DNA of 64,000 bases from positions 169,063 through 233,062 of the forward strand of contig NZ_VKDC01000007.1 in NCBI RefSeq assembly GCF_007097395.1, written 5' to 3'. Positions 25,942 through 34,439 of the stretch are shown piece after piece; positions within the stretch are counted from its first letter, which is position 1; the number at the start of each line of letters is the position of its first letter. A program made the translations under genes and the position numbers. This DNA comes from Fulvivirga sp. M361 (GTDB taxonomy: Bacteria > Bacteroidota > Bacteroidia > Cytophagales > Cyclobacteriaceae). The notes under the pieces are model-generated. The model was not told the DNA's origin. It worked only from the letters and a program-made list of their open reading frames with translations, and did not search any database.

Positions 25942-26220
25942 TTAGTTTATTCCACCTGCTATGGCAGGTATGATACTTACTATACTGCTACTGTCAAGTT
26001 TAGTATTTTGATTGTCCAGTGCTTTAATGTCGTCTTCGCCAACGTAGATGCGCACAAAACTTCTGATATTTCCGTCTGCATCAAACAAGTGTTTTTGCAG
26101 TTCAGGAAAATTATTAGCCAGTCCTTTGATGGCTTGCTCCACAGTACCTTCAGAAGTTTCAATGGAACTCTGGTTTTCTGTGAATTTACGTAATGGTGTT
26201 GGAATAATTAATTTTGCCAT
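25942..26220 (-). CDS. cysO: CysO/MoaD/ThiS-like sulfur carrier with GGIN tail
   Basis: A 92-residue ubiquitin-fold sulfur carrier of the MoaD/ThiS/CysO superfamily. It has the beta-grasp pattern (IIPTPLRKFTENQSSIE, VRIYVGEDDIKAL, SSIVSIIPAIAGG) and the di-glycine needed for thiocarboxylate formation. Unusually, two residues follow the GG (Ile-Asn) before the stop, verified codon by codon at 25942-25953. Some carriers, such as QbsE, need a JAMM protease to expose GG, and a JAMM protein is encoded 4 bp upstream in the operon. It is expected to deliver sulfur to O-phosphoserine or O-acetylserine with the CysM-like enzyme. Confidence 0.88.
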   Translation of the reverse strand: MAKLIIPTPLRKFTENQSSIETSEGTVEQAIKGLANNFPELQKHLFDADGNIRSFVRIYVGEDDIKALDNQNTKLDSSSIVSIIPAIAGGIN

Positions 26221-26224
26221 TTTT

Positions 26225-26647
26225 CTATTTTTTATTAATGTTTAATTCTTCTTTCTCAAATCGTGACGCATCATTTAGTATCCAGCTGGTCACTTCTGCA
26301 CTGATACCTTCCATGACACTTATAATAATATATGAAAACACGGGTACCGCACTTATTCGGTCGTGTTCTGATGGCACTGCAGGGTGGTTTGGGTGGGAGT
26401 GGTATACTCCTAACAAATCCAACCCATGTTTTAATGCATACCTTTCTCCCTTTAAGTAATCTTCCGGTGATATTTCAAAACGTCTGCGTTGGTCTCCGTC
26501 TTTTGTATTGTTTATCACCAGTACTTGGCTGACTGTTTTTTCGTCTCCATATTGACCATAAAAAAAACCGCAGCATTCATTTGGGAAACGTGTTTCAGCA
26601 TCGTGTTTCATAGCTTCCCATGCCGAATTATTTATTACTATCTTCAT
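26225..26647 (-). CDS. JAMM/Mov34 (M67) metallopeptidase, Mec-like
   Basis: A 140-residue zinc peptidase of the M67/JAMM family. The catalytic Glu lies in FPNECCGFFYG (about residue 21), and the metal motif is HSHPNHPAVPSEHD, matching H-x-H-x10-D. In Mycobacterium the homologous Mec enzyme hydrolyses the CysO-cysteine adduct to release cysteine. Here it lies between the cysM-like and cysO-like genes (gaps 7 and 4 bp), strongly supporting the same role. It may also trim the two residues behind the carrier's GG. It is cytoplasmic, with no signal peptide. Confidence 0.9.
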   Translation of the reverse strand: MKIVINNSAWEAMKHDAETRFPNECCGFFYGQYGDEKTVSQVLVINNTKDGDQRRRFEISPEDYLKGERYALKHGLDLLGVYHSHPNHPAVPSEHDRISAVPVFSYIIISVMEGISAEVTSWILNDASRFEKEELNINKK

Positions 26648-26654
26648 ATCTTAT

Positions 26655-27587
26655 TTAGGATAAGAACAAACCATTGATGATCTCACTGTATTTATCAGAG
26701 CTGTCAGGAAACAGTGTGACTATTACACCTTCGTCAATTTCGTCAGCCAGCTTCAGTGCCCCGGACAGGTTAGCTGCAGAAGAAGGGCTCAGTATTAACC
26801 CCTCCTTAGCGGCACATAAACGTATCATCTCAAGGGCTTCGTAAGAGTCGATCTCTTCATACCTGTCAGGAAGTTTGTCATGGTAAATGCCGGGAACTTT
26901 AGCTGTCTCCAAATGCTTCCACCCTTCCATCAGATGAAGGGCACTGTCCGGCTGTAGTGCTATCAGTTCTATTGCAGAGTTGTATTCCTTTAATCTTTTT
27001 CCTGTGCCTGAGAAGCTTCCTGTAGTGCCTAATCCTGTAATAAAATGAGTAATTTCTCCTTTTGTTTGTGTTATAATTTCTTCAGCGGTGCCATAATAAT
27101 GAGCTTTCCAATTGTTGGGGTTATTGTATTGATCAGCATAAAAGAATTTACCGGGATCAGACCTGTAAAGTCCCATGGCGACATTTTGGGCTTCATCGGT
27201 AGATCCAAATTCAGAAGTGTAAATAATTTCTGCTCCCAGGGCTTTCAGTAGCATCTTACGTTCTTTTGAAGCATTAGAGGGGAGGCAGATGGTAACAGGA
27301 ATGTTCAAGGAAGCTCCTATTGTAGCGTAGGCAATCGCTGTGTTACCACTTGATGCGTCTAGCAAGGTTTTTTCTTTATCTAACTCACCGTTTTTAATCG
27401 CATTTTTGATGATGTTGAAAGCAGGCCGCGCCTTTACGCTACCTCCGAATTGTTGCCATTCCAGTTTTGCATAAAGCTTTACACGTTCTTTTTGCAGTAT
27501 ATTGTTGAGCGGGAAAAGGGGGGTGTTCCCGATAAAATCACTAAGATGTGTAACCTCTTCCTGAAGTTTTTCTTCTGATATAAACAT
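26655..27587 (-). CDS. cysM: CysM-type PLP-dependent cysteine synthase
   Basis: A 310-residue fold-type II PLP enzyme. The PLP lysine sits in GGSVKARPAF (about residue 52), the substrate loop is SSGNTAIAYA, and the phosphate-binding loop is GLGTTGSFSGTGKRLKE. It makes cysteine from an activated serine. With a sulfur carrier, JAMM protease and MoeZ encoded directly downstream, it most likely uses carrier thiocarboxylate instead of free sulfide, as the mycobacterial CysM does. It is the first structural gene after a Cys-rich leader peptide and terminator, so attenuation by cysteine supply is the likely control. Confidence 0.9.
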   Translation of the reverse strand: MFISEEKLQEEVTHLSDFIGNTPLFPLNNILQKERVKLYAKLEWQQFGGSVKARPAFNIIKNAIKNGELDKEKTLLDASSGNTAIAYATIGASLNIPVTICLPSNASKERKMLLKALGAEIIYTSEFGSTDEAQNVAMGLYRSDPGKFFYADQYNNPNNWKAHYYGTAEEIITQTKGEITHFITGLGTTGSFSGTGKRLKEYNSAIELIALQPDSALHLMEGWKHLETAKVPGIYHDKLPDRYEEIDSYEALEMIRLCAAKEGLILSPSSAANLSGALKLADEIDEGVIVTLFPDSSDKYSEIINGLFLS

Positions 27588-27628
27588 TGTATTTGCTTTG
27601 GATTAAGCCCCGGTTTATAAAAGGAAGA

Positions 27629-27665
27629 GCAATAAAAAGGCCCTTCCAAATACTGGAAGGGCCTT
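27629..27665 (-). terminator. Attenuator terminator upstream of cysM
   Basis: On the minus strand a perfect 12-bp stem (27665-27654 with 27648-27637, 5-nt loop) is followed by TTTTTATT. It lies 22 nt after the stop codon of the Cys-rich leader peptide and about 50 nt before the cysM start, the standard place for a transcription attenuator. The leader sequence GGAGGG (27716-27711) can pair with CCUUCC/CCCUUCC of the stem's first arm, a candidate antiterminator. Confidence 0.8.
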
Positions 27666-27687
27666 CATTTCATTTTTTTCAATAACC

Positions 27688-27768
27688 TTATACTATATAA
27701 TAATGAAAGTCCCTCCGTTTCAGACAACAGTTACAACAACACATTGTATTTTGACTAGTTCTTTTCAT
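27688..27768 (-). CDS. Cys-rich leader peptide of the cysM operon
   Basis: A 26-codon frame, ATG at 27768 to TAA at 27688. Codons 9-15 read MCCCNCC, that is five TGT codons among six, in an otherwise basic peptide (starts MKRTSQ, later KRR). It is followed by a terminator hairpin and the cysteine biosynthesis operon, so the natural reading is ribosome-mediated attenuation: stalling at Cys codons when cysteinyl-tRNA is scarce would allow read-through. A weak promoter candidate (TTTG 27837-27834, 19 nt, TATTTAGC 27814-27807) would start the transcript about 30 nt upstream. Confidence 0.75.
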   Translation of the reverse strand: MKRTSQNTMCCCNCCLKRRDFHYYIV

Positions 27769-27888
27769 TATCAGTTAAAACAACGCAAGATTGGTTTTTA
27801 AGTTCTGCTAAATAAACAAAAAAAAACAAAAAGCAAACCATTTGTTCGTAATAGTCTGAAAAACAATTTGTTATATATTGGACTATAG

Positions 27889-29085
27889 TTAGATTTTTTT
27901 CAATACTTTTTCAGCAACTGTATCTCCAATAGAAAGTGATGATGTCGCAGCGGGTGATGGCGCATTACATACATTAACGGCTCTTTCATTTTCCAGGATC
28001 AGAAAATCATCGATCAGTCCACCATTACGATCACATGCCTGTGCCCGAACACCAGCGCCACCAGGCATGAGATCAGCTTCGGAAAGTTCGGGCATCAGTT
28101 TTTGTAATGCCCGGGTAAAAGCTGACTTTGAAAATGAACGATACATTTCACCAAACCCTGTCTTCCAATACTTCGATGCTACTTTCCGGAAACCAGGCCA
28201 GGCTAAGGTCTCTGCCAGTTCACCCAGATGAATATCTGTTTTGGTATATCCCTCTCTTTGAAATGCCAGTACGGCATTAGGGCCTGCTTCTACGCCACCT
28301 TTGATCATACGTGTAAAATGTACTCCTAAAAATGGGAAATTCGGATCGGGTACCGGATAGATGAGATTTTTGACTAAATGCTGTTTTTCAGGCTTTATTT
28401 CATAGTATTCCCCCCGGAAAGGGATGATCTTCACAGATGATTCCATACCTGTGAGTTTGGCTACCTTATCGGAATACAGGCCTGAGCAATTTACAACAAG
28501 CTTTGTAGAGTAGGAAGATCGATCAGTGATTACCACACTTCCTTTTGCATTCTTTTTAACACCGATTACTTTCTCATCAAAGTGTAACTCCCCGTCATTT
28601 TTACGGATCACTTCGGCATATTTCAGAGCTACTTCTTTGTAATCTACAATTCCTGTCTGCGGTACGTAGATGGCTTCTAAACCGTTGACATGCGGTTCGT
28701 ATTCTTTGAGTTGTTCCCTGCCAAGTACTTTTAGGCCCTCCAGACCATTTTCTATGCCTCTATTATGAAGGGTGTGCATCAGTGGGATTTCTTCTTTAGA
28801 AGTAGCCACTACCAACTTACCACAGAGTTCAAATGGAATATCGTACTTCTTACAAAACCGGATGAGCATTTCATAGCCCCGTATACAATTGATTGCCTTT
28901 AAACTTCCAGGCTTATAATAGAGACCGGAATGTATTACTCCACTGTTATGCCCGGTTTGATGAGCAGCAACTTCAGACTCCTTGTCCAGTACCAATATTT
29001 TTAAAGAGGGATTCTTTTCTTTGAGTTTCAAACTGGTGGCAAGTCCTACAATACCTGCTCCAATAACCACAACATCATATGCCAT
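27889..29085 (-). CDS. lhgO: L-2-hydroxyglutarate oxidase
   Basis: A 398-residue FAD-dependent oxidoreductase of the DAO superfamily that oxidises L-2-hydroxyglutarate to 2-oxoglutarate. It has the N-terminal dinucleotide motif GAGIVGLA (about residues 9-16), HQTGHNSGVIHSGLYYKPGS typical of LhgO, the segment FRGEYYEIKPEKQHLVKNLIYPVPDP, and the C-terminal GGAGVRAQACDRNGGLIDDF. It probably passes electrons to the quinone pool at the membrane face. It precedes the cysM leader on the same strand, and its downstream region merges into that leader. Confidence 0.93.
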   Translation of the reverse strand: MAYDVVVIGAGIVGLATSLKLKEKNPSLKILVLDKESEVAAHQTGHNSGVIHSGLYYKPGSLKAINCIRGYEMLIRFCKKYDIPFELCGKLVVATSKEEIPLMHTLHNRGIENGLEGLKVLGREQLKEYEPHVNGLEAIYVPQTGIVDYKEVALKYAEVIRKNDGELHFDEKVIGVKKNAKGSVVITDRSSYSTKLVVNCSGLYSDKVAKLTGMESSVKIIPFRGEYYEIKPEKQHLVKNLIYPVPDPNFPFLGVHFTRMIKGGVEAGPNAVLAFQREGYTKTDIHLGELAETLAWPGFRKVASKYWKTGFGEMYRSFSKSAFTRALQKLMPELSEADLMPGGAGVRAQACDRNGGLIDDFLILENERAVNVCNAPSPAATSSLSIGDTVAEKVLKKI

Positions 29086-29129
29086 ACTACGCTAATTGAA
29101 TCAAGCTGCGAAATTAGGTATGAAAAAGA

Positions 29130-29155
29130 AAAACCCCTCAAAATTGAAGGGTTTT
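29130..29155 (-). terminator. Terminator of the msrB gene
   Basis: Minus-strand hairpin AAAACCCTTCA / TGAGGGGTTTT with one mismatch, followed by TTCTTTTTC. It lies between msrB and lhgO and should stop msrB transcripts. Confidence 0.65.
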
Positions 29156-29196
29156 AATACTTGTGTGGCGTTTTAATTATCTTTCAACGATATATA

Positions 29197-29703
29197 TTAT
29201 TGTTGCTTATTCTTTTCAAAATCCAAAGAAGCAGAATTAATGCAATAACGTAACCCGGTAGGTTCAGGACCATCCGGAAAAACATGACCGAGATGACCGC
29301 CACATCGGGTACATACCACTTCTTCTCTGACCATACCAAAACTTGTGTCCTTTTCTACTGTCACATTCTCTTCATCAATTGGCTCATAAAAGCTAGGCCA
29401 TCCGCTCCCAGATTCGAATTTAGTGCCTGATGAAAATAACTTTTGATGACATGCAGCGCAATAATACGTCCCCTCTTCATGATTGTCCCAAAATTCACCT
29501 GTAAAAGCTCTTTCCGTACCTTTTTCCCGAAGTATATTATACTCTTCTTTCGTTAATTCCTTTCTCCACTCTTCTTCAGATTTCACTATTCTATCGTCCA
29601 TATTTTTTATTATAGTTTTTCTTGATTCCTGACCTGTACTGCATGAAAAAAACAATATACCCGTCAGAATCAAAATACCATGAATAAAATTGATGTTTTT
29701 CAT
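29197..29703 (-). CDS. msrB: Peptide-methionine (R)-S-oxide reductase, lipoprotein form
   Basis: MsrB repairs methionine-R-sulfoxide in proteins. The 168-residue product begins with a lipoprotein signal (lipobox FFSC), so it is an envelope enzyme and not the usual cytoplasmic form. The domain is complete: [22 protein letters not shown], zinc pairs CAACH and [17 protein letters not shown], and the catalytic Cys in RYCINSAS. It is a single gene, divergent from yfiR. Confidence 0.95.
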   Translation of the reverse strand: MKNINFIHGILILTGILFFSCSTGQESRKTIIKNMDDRIVKSEEEWRKELTKEEYNILREKGTERAFTGEFWDNHEEGTYYCAACHQKLFSSGTKFESGSGWPSFYEPIDEENVTVEKDTSFGMVREEVVCTRCGGHLGHVFPDGPEPTGLRYCINSASLDFEKNKQQ

Positions 29704-29894
29704 GTTGAAAATTTTTATCTACATGTATCTTAAACTCAATCTATCAGATAAGGTTTATAGAATAAAGTATTTACCGGCAAGATGTCCAACATCAGACATT
29801 TTTTAGGCGATCTTTAATTCAAAAGCGTGATATTGATCAATAATTTATTATTTTGGCTTTATTTTTTAGAAGTAAGAAATTCTGTTGGCTTCAT

Positions 29895-29929
29895 TATATT
29901 TGGTTGCACTCGTAATTTCTTTAATTTCG
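29895..29929 (+). promoter_or_regulatory. Promoter candidate for the yfiR-like gene
   Basis: TATATTTG (29895-29902) is a perfect TAnnTTTG. Alternatively its TTTG (29899-29902) serves as the -33 element, with TAATTTCG 19 nt downstream as -7, giving a very short 5' leader before the ATG at 29937. Confidence 0.45.
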
Positions 29930-29936
29930 CTTCTCT

Positions 29937-30437
29937 ATGAAGAAATTATTGTTTTTGCTTTTATTACCTCTTACTAGTATACTTCCATCTTTTGGTCAAA
30001 ATTATCAACTTCATTCAGTTTATATTTATAGCTTCATCAAGTATGTACAGTGGCCCAATACTTCTGATTCGGAGTTTATCATAGGAGTTTATGGAAATTC
30101 TCCTATAACAGATCATTTGAAAAAAATGGCTGCAGTAAAAAAAGCTGGAGATAAAACCATTATAGTTAAAAACATAAATAATTTAAGTAATACAGCAAAT
30201 CTCAGTATACTGTTTGTATCAAAAGCGGTGTCTGGTGAACTGGATTCCATCATTAGAAAAATGATGGGTTCCAGCACTTTGTTAATTACTGAAGTAGAAG
30301 GTGCAGCTGCAAAAGGCAGTAACATCAATTTCGTAATCAGGTCCGGTAAATTGGCTTTTGAACTGAATCGTAGTGCCATGGATCGAGACAATTTAAAAGT
30401 ATCGTCAGAACTGACTCGTTTGGCGATCATTATTTAG
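29937..30437 (+). CDS. YfiR family periplasmic protein (DUF4154)
   Basis: A 166-residue secreted protein with a clear signal peptide (cleavage near SFG-QN). YfiR/DUF4154 features are YQLHSVYIYSFIKYVQWP, FIIGVYGNSPI, LSILFVSKAV and the ending INFVIRSGKLAFELN. In Pseudomonas YfiR is a periplasmic repressor of the membrane diguanylate cyclase YfiN. Here it sits 30 bp upstream of a HAMP receptor gene, so it probably acts as that receptor's periplasmic partner. Confidence 0.9.
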   Translation: MKKLLFLLLLPLTSILPSFGQNYQLHSVYIYSFIKYVQWPNTSDSEFIIGVYGNSPITDHLKKMAAVKKAGDKTIIVKNINNLSNTANLSILFVSKAVSGELDSIIRKMMGSSTLLITEVEGAAAKGSNINFVIRSGKLAFELNRSAMDRDNLKVSSELTRLAIII

Positions 30438-30467
30438 CAATATAAACTTATAGAACAACGTAACATC

Positions 30468-32390
30468 ATGCGTAAGATCAGGTTTTCCATTGGGAATAGA
30501 ATTTTTGGAGGATTTTTAGCACTCATCATTTTGTTTGCTGTAAATGCTACTATCATTTTCTACACAGGTAACCAAATTGATAATGTTGTAGACCGGTCAA
30601 GAGAGGTCATCAGGCCCTCTGAAGATGCGATCAATAACTTTATTCTGTTAGTCACCCGCTCCAAAATGCTTATTATCAACTGGGTATATGTCCAAAGCAA
30701 TACTGATGACAAGGAAGCATTGAAGGACTTGCACAATTTCGAATATCCACAATTGAAGGACGATCTGGTTGAACTGAGGGAGTTATGGAGTCTGGATAGT
30801 CAGAAACAGGAACTGGATTCCGTTTTTGCTCAGTTTGAAAGCCTGCTGGCTATTGAACAAGACGTAATGTCACAACTGGTCACTTTTGAGAATTATGAGG
30901 ACCCACTTACTAAACTCCTGGCAGAGGATGCCATAGAAAGTCAAGTGATCCCTATGACTACTTTGATCATTAACCGCTTGAAAACGGTGGCACAGCTTCA
31001 GCAAGAAGTTACCAGAGAGTCTAGTGAGATGCTATCGCTTGCTACCAAACGGCTGCGTACTATCACTATAGTATTGGGACTAGTGTCAATTGTTATTGGA
31101 TTATTGTTTGCCTATTTCATGGCCCGTTCTATGACGCGACCGGTGAATTATATTAAAAACCTGTTGCTCAAACTTGGTAAAGGAGAATTGGTGGATGATC
31201 AGGGTAGAAAGTTCAATAATGATGAGATTGGAGAAATGTCTGTGGCGATGGACAATCTTATCAAAGGGCTTAGGTCCACGACTATTTTTGCTGAGAATAT
31301 CGGAAAAGGTGAATATGATTCAGAATTTAGTCCTTTAAGTGAAGAAGATGTGCTTGGCAACGCGCTGATAGAAATGAGAAATAACCTTGCCCGGGTGGCA
31401 CAGGAAGATAATAAAAGGAACTGGTCTACTGAAGGACTGGCAACCTTTGGAGAAATTCTCAGGAGAAACAATGACGATATAGAAAAACTGAGTGATGATA
31501 TCATTCGCAATCTCGTGAAGTATACGGGGTCGAATCAAGGGGGATTATATATTATTGATGATACCAATACGGATGATCCAAGTATGAGCTTAATGGCTTG
31601 TTATGCCTGGGATAAGAAGAAATACGTTGATCAAAAAATACACAGAGGAGAGGGACTGGCCGGACAAGTTTGGCAGGAAAAAGATAAGATCTATCTAACG
31701 GATGTTCCTGACGACTACGTTAAAATAACCTCAGGACTTGGTGATGCAAATCCAAGAAGTATCCTTATCGTACCCCTTATGGTCAATGAAGAGATTTACG
31801 GAGTGGTAGAGGTTGCTTCTTTCAGAGAGTTTGCCGATCACGAAGTCGAGTTTGTAGAAAAGATAGCAGAAAGCATTGCTTCTACAATATCTTCTGTTAA
31901 GATCAATGCTAAAACACAAAAGCTTCTGGAAGAATCACAGGAAATGACTGAGCAGATGCGTTCACAAGAAGAGGAAATGCGTCAGAATATGGAGGAATTA
32001 CAGGCCACCCAGGAAGAGATGCAGAGAAGCCAGGCAGAATCAGAAAGTACGATGGAGGCCATCAATGAGGCTTTAGGTACGATAGAATTTGATCCTGAAG
32101 GTAAAATACTGAACGTGAACAATAACTTCCTGAATATTATGGGGTATACAAAAGACGAGATAATGGGTGAACATCATCGTATTTTTGTACCAAAGGAAGA
32201 TCGTCTGTCTGAAGAATATAAGCAACTTTGGAAGGACCTGGGTTCAGGCATAAGCAGGAGCGGAGAATTCAAAAGGATCAATAAATTCGGTGAGATAAAG
32301 TGTCTTTTGGCAAGTTATACCGTCGTAAAAGGAAGAGATGGCGGCGTCAATAAGGTGATTAAATTTGCTTTTGATATAAGTAAAGAATAA
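30468..32390 (+). CDS. HAMP-GAF-PAS membrane receptor without recognisable output domain
   Basis: A 640-residue sensor. Transmembrane helix 1 is at about 12-31, a helical periplasmic domain follows (about 32-195), helix 2 is at about 199-217, then a HAMP segment (MTRPVNYIKNLLLKLGKGEL), a GAF domain (about 345-480) and a Glu/Gln-rich coiled coil (EESQEMTEQMRSQEEEMRQN, about 485-530). A C-terminal PAS domain with PAC-like end (LNVNNNFLNIMGYTKDEI) ends IKFAFDISKE. No histidine kinase, GGDEF, EAL or MCP signalling tip is visible after the PAS. It is coupled to the YfiR-like gene upstream. The output partner is unknown. Confidence 0.87.
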   Translation: MRKIRFSIGNRIFGGFLALIILFAVNATIIFYTGNQIDNVVDRSREVIRPSEDAINNFILLVTRSKMLIINWVYVQSNTDDKEALKDLHNFEYPQLKDDLVELRELWSLDSQKQELDSVFAQFESLLAIEQDVMSQLVTFENYEDPLTKLLAEDAIESQVIPMTTLIINRLKTVAQLQQEVTRESSEMLSLATKRLRTITIVLGLVSIVIGLLFAYFMARSMTRPVNYIKNLLLKLGKGELVDDQGRKFNNDEIGEMSVAMDNLIKGLRSTTIFAENIGKGEYDSEFSPLSEEDVLGNALIEMRNNLARVAQEDNKRNWSTEGLATFGEILRRNNDDIEKLSDDIIRNLVKYTGSNQGGLYIIDDTNTDDPSMSLMACYAWDKKKYVDQKIHRGEGLAGQVWQEKDKIYLTDVPDDYVKITSGLGDANPRSILIVPLMVNEEIYGVVEVASFREFADHEVEFVEKIAESIASTISSVKINAKTQKLLEESQEMTEQMRSQEEEMRQNMEELQATQEEMQRSQAESESTMEAINEALGTIEFDPEGKILNVNNNFLNIMGYTKDEIMGEHHRIFVPKEDRLSEEYKQLWKDLGSGISRSGEFKRINKFGEIKCLLASYTVVKGRDGGVNKVIKFAFDISKE

Positions 32391-32432
32391 GCAGCAGTGG
32401 CAACGTATGCAACGTTCAACGCAATATGTTGC

Positions 32433-33089
32433 TTAAGGGGTGGTGACAGACTTAATGATAGATTTTAACTCCGTCGGACTGTAAGCCAGGTGATGAACTC
32501 CTGTTTCTTTTAATTTTTTGTCATGACCCTTCAGAATGTGACTTGCTCCGCAAAACCCGATTACTTGCATGCCTGCAGCGATAGCTGATTTTGCCCCACT
32601 GAGGCTGTCTTCAATAACAAGACAGTCATCAGGGCTCTTTTTGGTCGTTTTAGCTGCATGCAGGTATACATCAGGATGCGGTTTGGGGTGTTCTACCATT
32701 TCTGCGGAAAAATAATGTTCACCAATAATATCACCGATATTAAGAAATTTGATGGCTTTTTCAACCTGCCATATGTTGCTATTTGATGCCAGTGCTATTG
32801 GCAAAGGTAGTGATCTCAGCAATTCAGGCATGCCTTTGATTACCTTGAGATTACTGTATATTTCACGTTCAATTTCTTCAGCAAAATCAATTATCGACTG
32901 ATTAGCCTCGGGTTTGATCTCAAGGTAGGATAATATTGATGTTAATGTTTTGCCTGTGTGGTTGTTCAGATATTCTTCTACTGAAATACTTATTCCTAAT
33001 GGGCTAAGCTTATTCGTTACTACCTCGGCTGCTACGATTTCTGTGTCCACTAACACACCATCACAGTCAAAAATTATCTGTTGGATCAT
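32433..33089 (-). CDS. HAD-superfamily phosphatase, beta-phosphoglucomutase-like
   Basis: A 218-residue HAD subfamily I hydrolase. Motif I is DCDGVLVDTE (residues 8-17), motif II is the Ser in LASNSNIW, motif III is the Lys in HPKPHPDVYL, and motif IV is VIEDSLSGAKSAIAAGM. The cap insertion and length match YieH/PGMB-like phosphatases acting on small phosphosugars or nucleotides. Its substrate is not determinable. It converges with the receptor gene; no strong terminator separates them. Confidence 0.9.
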   Translation of the reverse strand: MIQQIIFDCDGVLVDTEIVAAEVVTNKLSPLGISISVEEYLNNHTGKTLTSILSYLEIKPEANQSIIDFAEEIEREIYSNLKVIKGMPELLRSLPLPIALASNSNIWQVEKAIKFLNIGDIIGEHYFSAEMVEHPKPHPDVYLHAAKTTKKSPDDCLVIEDSLSGAKSAIAAGMQVIGFCGASHILKGHDKKLKETGVHHLAYSPTELKSIIKSVTTP

Positions 33090-33180
33090 GATTTATATAT
33101 TAAAGATGCAATGTTAGTACTTCCAAGGCAGTGATGGTGTGAATAAATTGTATAAATTGCGATAAAAGGTTGTAAGCACA

Positions 33181-34389
33181 TTGAAGTTTGAAGATTTTGG
33201 CCTCGACGCGAGGCTTTTAGAAGGAATAAATGCTATCGGTTACCAGGAAGCTACTCCGATACAAGAAAAGGCCATTCCGCCGATACTTTCAGGAAAAGAT
33301 ATAATAGGTTCAGCTCAGACAGGTACCGGGAAGACTGCTGCATTTTTGTTGCCAATAATTGACCTGATCTTACGTTCGGAACATGATGGGAACATTCGTG
33401 CGTTGATCGTGGTGCCTACCCGGGAGCTGGCGGTACAGATAGACCAGCAAATGGAAGGGTTGTCCTATTTTACAGGCATTAGCTCTATAGCTGTATTTGG
33501 TGGGAGTGATGGGAGTTCTTTTACACGTGAAAAGACGGCCCTTACTACTGGTGCCGATGTAGTTATAGGTACACCTGGTCGATTAATTGCACATCTGAAC
33601 CTTGGATATGTTAAAAGTAACCAACTCAGGTACCTGATATTGGATGAAGCTGACCGAATGCTGGACATGGGTTTTCATGATGACCTTATGAAGATCGTTT
33701 CACACCTGCCGGAAGGTCGTCAGAATTTGTTATTTTCTGCTACCATGCCACCAAAAATGCGGACGATGGCAGATAAAATATTGAAAGATCCGGTAGAGGT
33801 CAAGATCGCAGTATCTAAACCGGCTGAACGCATTTTTCAAGCGGCTTTTGTGCTTTATGATACTCAAAAGATCCCTCTGGTAACGCATTTGCTTCAGGCG
33901 AAGAAATTACAAAGCGTTATAATATTTTGCAGTACCAAACAAAGTGCTAAAGATTTAAATCGAGAGCTTCAAAGGCTTGAGTTCTCTTCAGAAGATATCC
34001 ACTCTGACCTTGAACAGACTGAAAGAGAGAATGTGCTGAGAGAATTTAAAAATAGAACATTGGGTATCCTGGTCGCCACGGATATTCTATCGCGGGGTAT
34101 AGACGTAGAAGACATTGATTTAGTGATCAACTACGATGTGCCTAATGATGGTGAAGATTATATTCACCGTATTGGACGTACGGCACGCGCAGCTTCAAGA
34201 GGGGTAGCTTTTACCCTTATAAATGAAAAAGACCAGGCAAATTTCCTGCAAATTGAGGAGCTGTTGGGAGAACCTGTGAAGAAGGCAAAAGTACCTGTGC
34301 ATTTGGGCGAAGTACCGCAATACAATCCAAAGAAAAACCGCGGGAAGGGAAGACGCCCGGGAGGGAAACGGTCAACCAGGCGAAAATAA
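33181..34389 (+). CDS. DEAD-box RNA helicase, RhlE type
   Basis: A 402-residue ATP-dependent RNA helicase starting at TTG (MKFEDFGLD), which restores the normal Q-motif region (GYQEATPIQEKAIP). Motifs present are I AQTGTGKT, Ia PTRELAVQ, II DEAD in LILDEADRMLDMGF, III SAT, IV VIIFCST, V ATDILSRGID and VI HRIGRTAR. A short basic tail (KKNRGKGRRPGGKRSTRRK) would bind RNA. It is likely involved in ribosome assembly or cold/stress RNA remodelling. It stands alone. Confidence 0.94.
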   Translation: MKFEDFGLDARLLEGINAIGYQEATPIQEKAIPPILSGKDIIGSAQTGTGKTAAFLLPIIDLILRSEHDGNIRALIVVPTRELAVQIDQQMEGLSYFTGISSIAVFGGSDGSSFTREKTALTTGADVVIGTPGRLIAHLNLGYVKSNQLRYLILDEADRMLDMGFHDDLMKIVSHLPEGRQNLLFSATMPPKMRTMADKILKDPVEVKIAVSKPAERIFQAAFVLYDTQKIPLVTHLLQAKKLQSVIIFCSTKQSAKDLNRELQRLEFSSEDIHSDLEQTERENVLREFKNRTLGILVATDILSRGIDVEDIDLVINYDVPNDGEDYIHRIGRTARAASRGVAFTLINEKDQANFLQIEELLGEPVKKAKVPVHLGEVPQYNPKKNRGKGRRPGGKRSTRRK

Positions 34390-34439
34390 TTACCTGTTTA
34401 TCTATCTACATTTGAAATGCAAAATTTATTCCTCCTGTT

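Noticed and set aside
27870-27892. AACTATAG segment after lhgO resembling the head of the tandem small RNAs
   Set aside because: Only about 15 of 20 bases match, with no promoter or hairpin of the same layout. Probably chance in AT-rich DNA.
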